Part shown: positions 23,566-25,926 of the stretch, piece by piece
Layout of the letters: every line of letters starts with the position of its first letter
How positions within the stretch are numbered: the stretch's first letter is position 1
Source: Lachnoclostridium sp. UBA1241
GTDB taxonomy: Bacteria > Bacillota > Clostridia > Lachnospirales > Lachnospiraceae
Direction of reading: 5' to 3'
Assembly: GCA_002308955.1 (NCBI GenBank)
Contig: DBWJ01000054.1
Location: 1 to 25,926 of the forward strand
DNA: 25,926 nucleotides
Made by a program: the position numbers and the translations under genes
The notes under the pieces: generated by a model
Databases searched by the model: none
The model's input: only the letters and a program-made list of their open reading frames with translations
Told to the model about the DNA's origin: nothing

Positions 23566-24944
23566 TCCTTCTCTGAAAGTGCCTTATTCAGAAGATATTC
23601 TCTTGTGTTATGCTCCGGGTTGTCGAGAACGTCCTCGAGGAGCCGTTTCAGTACTTCCCCGAGTCCCGGTCCCGCCGGAAACCCGACCTCCATCAGGTCC
23701 GCTCCCTTGACGGCGAGCGTCTTTAAGCTGACGCAGGAAGCCTTTCTCATCACTTCCGCGTACGCTTCCCGCATCCTTGCTACCGCGCGCATGCCGGACT
23801 CCCGGTACTTCGGCGCCTGGGCCTCGATATCCGCAATCTGCACCGGGAACAGCAAGGCGATATTAGAAAGGCCGATGCGGTTCGCAAGCCTTCTTACCTG
23901 CCGCTCCGCGTCTCCCTCTACGAGCCGGAAACGGATGTCATGATGCAAAACCAGCTTCTCCGCCGTATCGACGGTTTCGTTGTCGAATTTCAGCCTTCTT
24001 AAAACCTCTCTTGCGAGCGCCGCGCTTTCCTTCTGGTGCCCGTAAAAATGGTCCGAACCCTTCTCGTCGGTCGTCCTGCAAAGCGGTTTCGCAGCGTCAT
24101 GCAGAAGCATCGTGTAATTGAGAAGATTCTGCTCATGCTTCCCCGCCGCGCGGTACTCCTCCGTCTCATGCAACGCCTGTATGGCCGCCACCGTGTGGCG
24201 CCCGACGTCATAGACGTGATGAACGTTATGCTGCGGCGTTTGAAGCATCCGGTCCCACTCGGGAAGCCAGTATGCCGTAAGGCCGCATTCGGACGCCCGC
24301 ACCAGTTCTTCGGGATGGTCCGAAGCAAGCAGTTTCGTGAGTTCCTCCCTAACGCGCTCTGCGCTTACTGCCTGCAGATTCCCGGCTAACTTCCGCATGC
24401 CCGCTTCCGTATCCGGATCGATCGTAAATCCGAGCTGCGCGGCAAATCTTATGGCTCTTAGAATCCGGAGCGCATCCTCCGAAAACCGCTCCTCCGGGTT
24501 TCCGACGGCCCGGATCAGTCCTTTCTTAAGGTCCTCCCGTCCGCCGAAGGGATCCGCGAGTCCCTCCTTCTCGTTATATGCCATCGCATTTATCGTAAAA
24601 TCCCTGCGCTTAAGGTCCTCCGAAAGGCTCTTCGTGAACGTGACCTCCTTCGGGTGGCGGCAGTCCTCGTAGGAGCCGTCGATCCGGTAGGTCGTCACCT
24701 CGTAGCCCGTACCTCCCAGGAGCACCGTCACCGTCCCGTGGGCGATTCCGGTGTCCACCGTATGCGAAAAATGTGACTTCACCTGTTCGGGCGTGGCGGA
24801 CGTCGTGACATCCCAGTCCTGCGGAATCCGTCCTAGAATCGCATCGCGAACACACCCGCCGACGGCGTATGCTTCGTAGCCGGCGTTTTCCAGAACGGAG
24901 ATGATTTTCTTCACATTCTTCGGCAGTTCCAAACAAAATGTCAT
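23562..24944 (-). CDS. cca: CCA tRNA nucleotidyltransferase, HD-domain type
   Basis: Adds or repairs the 3' CCA end of tRNAs using CTP and ATP. The 460-residue protein has the class II nucleotidyltransferase head (GGCVRD 29-34, metal-binding DWD 43-45, RRDFTINAMAY 113-123), the RNA-binding/nucleotide-selecting neck (RILRAIRFAAQLGF 160-173) and an HD phosphohydrolase domain (His243, His250, LLHDAAKP 280-287). The HD domain is found in many bacterial CCA enzymes and may confer 2',3'-cyclic phosphodiesterase activity. It is not the poly(A) polymerase PcnB judging from the motifs, but the two families are close. AAGGAGG lies six bases before the ATG. The gene seems monocistronic. Confidence 0.93.
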   Translation of the reverse strand: MTFCLELPKNVKKIISVLENAGYEAYAVGGCVRDAILGRIPQDWDVTTSATPEQVKSHFSHTVDTGIAHGTVTVLLGGTGYEVTTYRIDGSYEDCRHPKEVTFTKSLSEDLKRRDFTINAMAYNEKEGLADPFGGREDLKKGLIRAVGNPEERFSEDALRILRAIRFAAQLGFTIDPDTEAGMRKLAGNLQAVSAERVREELTKLLASDHPEELVRASECGLTAYWLPEWDRMLQTPQHNVHHVYDVGRHTVAAIQALHETEEYRAAGKHEQNLLNYTMLLHDAAKPLCRTTDEKGSDHFYGHQKESAALAREVLRRLKFDNETVDTAEKLVLHHDIRFRLVEGDAERQVRRLANRIGLSNIALLFPVQIADIEAQAPKYRESGMRAVARMREAYAEVMRKASCVSLKTLAVKGADLMEVGFPAGPGLGEVLKRLLEDVLDNPEHNTREYLLNKALSEKE

Positions 24945-24994
24945 GGCTGTCCTCCTTTCCCGAATTCGGCCCGCTATGCAATGCGGCCGGTTTC

Positions 24995-25023
24995 ATTTTA
25001 ATACAAAAAGATCGGAGACGCAA
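24995..25023 (-). promoter_or_regulatory. Weak promoter candidate for cca
   Basis: On the minus strand TTGCGT (25018-25023), 17 bases, TAAAAT (24995-25000). The -35 is a poor match and overlaps the glycogen phosphorylase terminator stem, so this is tentative. Confidence 0.3.
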
Positions 25024-25067
25024 GTGCCGGCGCATGCCCTCGGGCATACGGCCGGTTCACATCTCCG
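25003..25067 (-). terminator. Intrinsic terminator of glycogen phosphorylase
   Basis: Nested stems on the minus strand: CGGAGA/TCTCCG (25062-25067 with 25013-25018), CCGGC/GCCGG and ATGCC/GGCAT around a small loop, followed by ATCTTTTTGT. It begins 47 bases after the phosphorylase stop codon. Confidence 0.88.
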
Positions 25068-25113
25068 GTCGGTCGTTTTAAAGTTCCACATTCACATTTT
25101 CCGCTGCGATTGT

Positions 25114-25926
25114 TTACAGCTCCACGGTCACCTTTTTGAGGTGCCAGATGTCCTTTACGTATTCCTCGATGGTGCGGTCCGAACTGAATTTGCCGGACTT
25201 GGCAACATTGAGAAGCGCCATCTTCGCCCAGCGGGCCTCGTCGCGGTAAGCCTGTTCAACACGCTCCTGCGCAGCCGCATAGGAGCGGAAATCCTTCAGG
25301 ATGAAGTACTGGTCGGCACGCTCGCCGCCGTTACGCTCGAGAAGGGAATTGTAAAGCTCGCGGAACAGCTCCGGATTCTCCGGGCTGTAGAAGCCGTTGA
25401 TCATCTGCGTCATCACAAGACGGATGTCCTGGTCGGTGTTGAAGATCTCACGCGGCTCGTATCCGCCGTTGTTCTCGAAGTTAATAACTTCGTCCGAGGA
25501 CAGGCCGAAGATGAATGCGTTCTCCTCGCCTACCTCCTCGACAATCTCCACGTTCGCGCCGTCCATCGTACCGATCGTAACTGCGCCGTTCAGCATGAAC
25601 TTCATGTTACCGGTACCGGAAGCCTCTTTACTTGCGGTGGAAATCTGCTCGGAAACATCGGCCGCCGCGAAAATCCACTCGGCGTTACTTACGCGGTAAT
25701 TCTCGATAAATACGACTTTGATCTTTCCTTTGATGCTCTTATCGTTGTTCACCACATCGGCCACGCTGTTGATCAGCTTAATGATGGCCTTCGCGCGGCG
25801 GTAACCGGCGCTCGCCTTCGCGCCGAAGATGAAGGTCCGCGGATAGAACTCCATGTCGGGGTTCATGCGGAGCTTGTTATACAGATACATCACGTGCATG
25901 ATGTTAAGAAGCTGTCTCTTGTACTC
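25114..25926 (-). CDS. glgP: Glycogen/alpha-glucan phosphorylase, C-terminal part
   Basis: Releases glucose 1-phosphate from storage glucans using pyridoxal phosphate. Only the last 270 residues are in the window; family members are about 750-850 residues, so the N-terminal two thirds lie beyond the right edge. The visible part has the cofactor-binding block EASGTGNMKFMLNG (cofactor lysine at visible residue 109) followed by GTMDGANVEI, plus the upstream FIENYRVS. The reading frame is open to the last base of the window, so no start is present. A strong terminator follows the stop codon. Confidence 0.95.
   Translation of the reverse strand, partial: EYKRQLLNIMHVMYLYNKLRMNPDMEFYPRTFIFGAKASAGYRRAKAIIKLINSVADVVNNDKSIKGKIKVVFIENYRVSNAEWIFAAADVSEQISTASKEASGTGNMKFMLNGAVTIGTMDGANVEIVEEVGEENAFIFGLSSDEVINFENNGGYEPREIFNTDQDIRLVMTQMINGFYSPENPELFRELYNSLLERNGGERADQYFILKDFRSYAAAQERVEQAYRDEARWAKMALLNVAKSGKFSSDRTIEEYVKDIWHLKKVTVEL

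Noticed and set aside
1..25926. tRNA, rRNA, CRISPR array, transposase or phage genes
   Set aside because: None was seen by reading either strand; a tRNA or RNA-family scan was not possible here.

Overview
The window looks like a chromosomal segment of a moderate-GC Clostridia member, most likely a Lachnospiraceae gut or rumen bacterium. This is inferred from the low-GC Gram-positive Shine-Dalgarno signals (AAGGAGG/GGAGGG before most genes), ABC sugar importers with no dedicated ATPase, and the gene families present. No 16S, tRNA or species marker is visible, so the taxonomy is an inference. Almost everything is transcribed leftward (minus strand); the one clear exception is an AraC-type regulator.

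Reading leftward in the direction of transcription: the right edge holds the C-terminal end of glycogen phosphorylase with a strong terminator, then a CCA-adding enzyme of the HD type (cca) with its own terminator. Next comes a four-gene envelope operon (23467 to 19045) from a good promoter: PAP2 phosphatase, a GT2 glycosyltransferase fused to a GtrA membrane domain, a membrane-anchored phosphodiester-glycosidase (NAGPA) protein, and an unrecognised single-pass membrane protein. A roughly 500-base stretch without a confident gene (18540 to 19040) contains a 181-base nested palindrome.

The centre is a glycan-uptake locus. An AraC-family regulator (17529 to 18422, plus strand) diverges from a long minus-strand cluster (17147 to 3709): a 1001-residue membrane-anchored solute-binding protein with two duplicated beta-sandwich modules, a first permease pair, an NHL/TPR protein with a very acidic linker, a YIP1-family membrane protein, an 851-residue anchored protein resembling the DUF5696 family, a second permease pair, and a conventional lipoprotein solute-binding protein. 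There are two complete permease pairs and two binding proteins but no ATPase. A cytoplasmic GH3 glycosidase and a type I signal peptidase follow, and then fructose-bisphosphate aldolase from its own promoter at the left edge.

Proposed working model: extracellular or wall-associated glycan is captured by the large anchored binding protein, possibly processed at the membrane by the DUF5696-like, YIP1 and NHL proteins, imported through one or both permease pairs powered by a shared MsmX-type ATPase encoded elsewhere, and cleaved inside the cell by the GH3 enzyme. The accessory trio between the two permease pairs is the best candidate in this window for an undescribed system.
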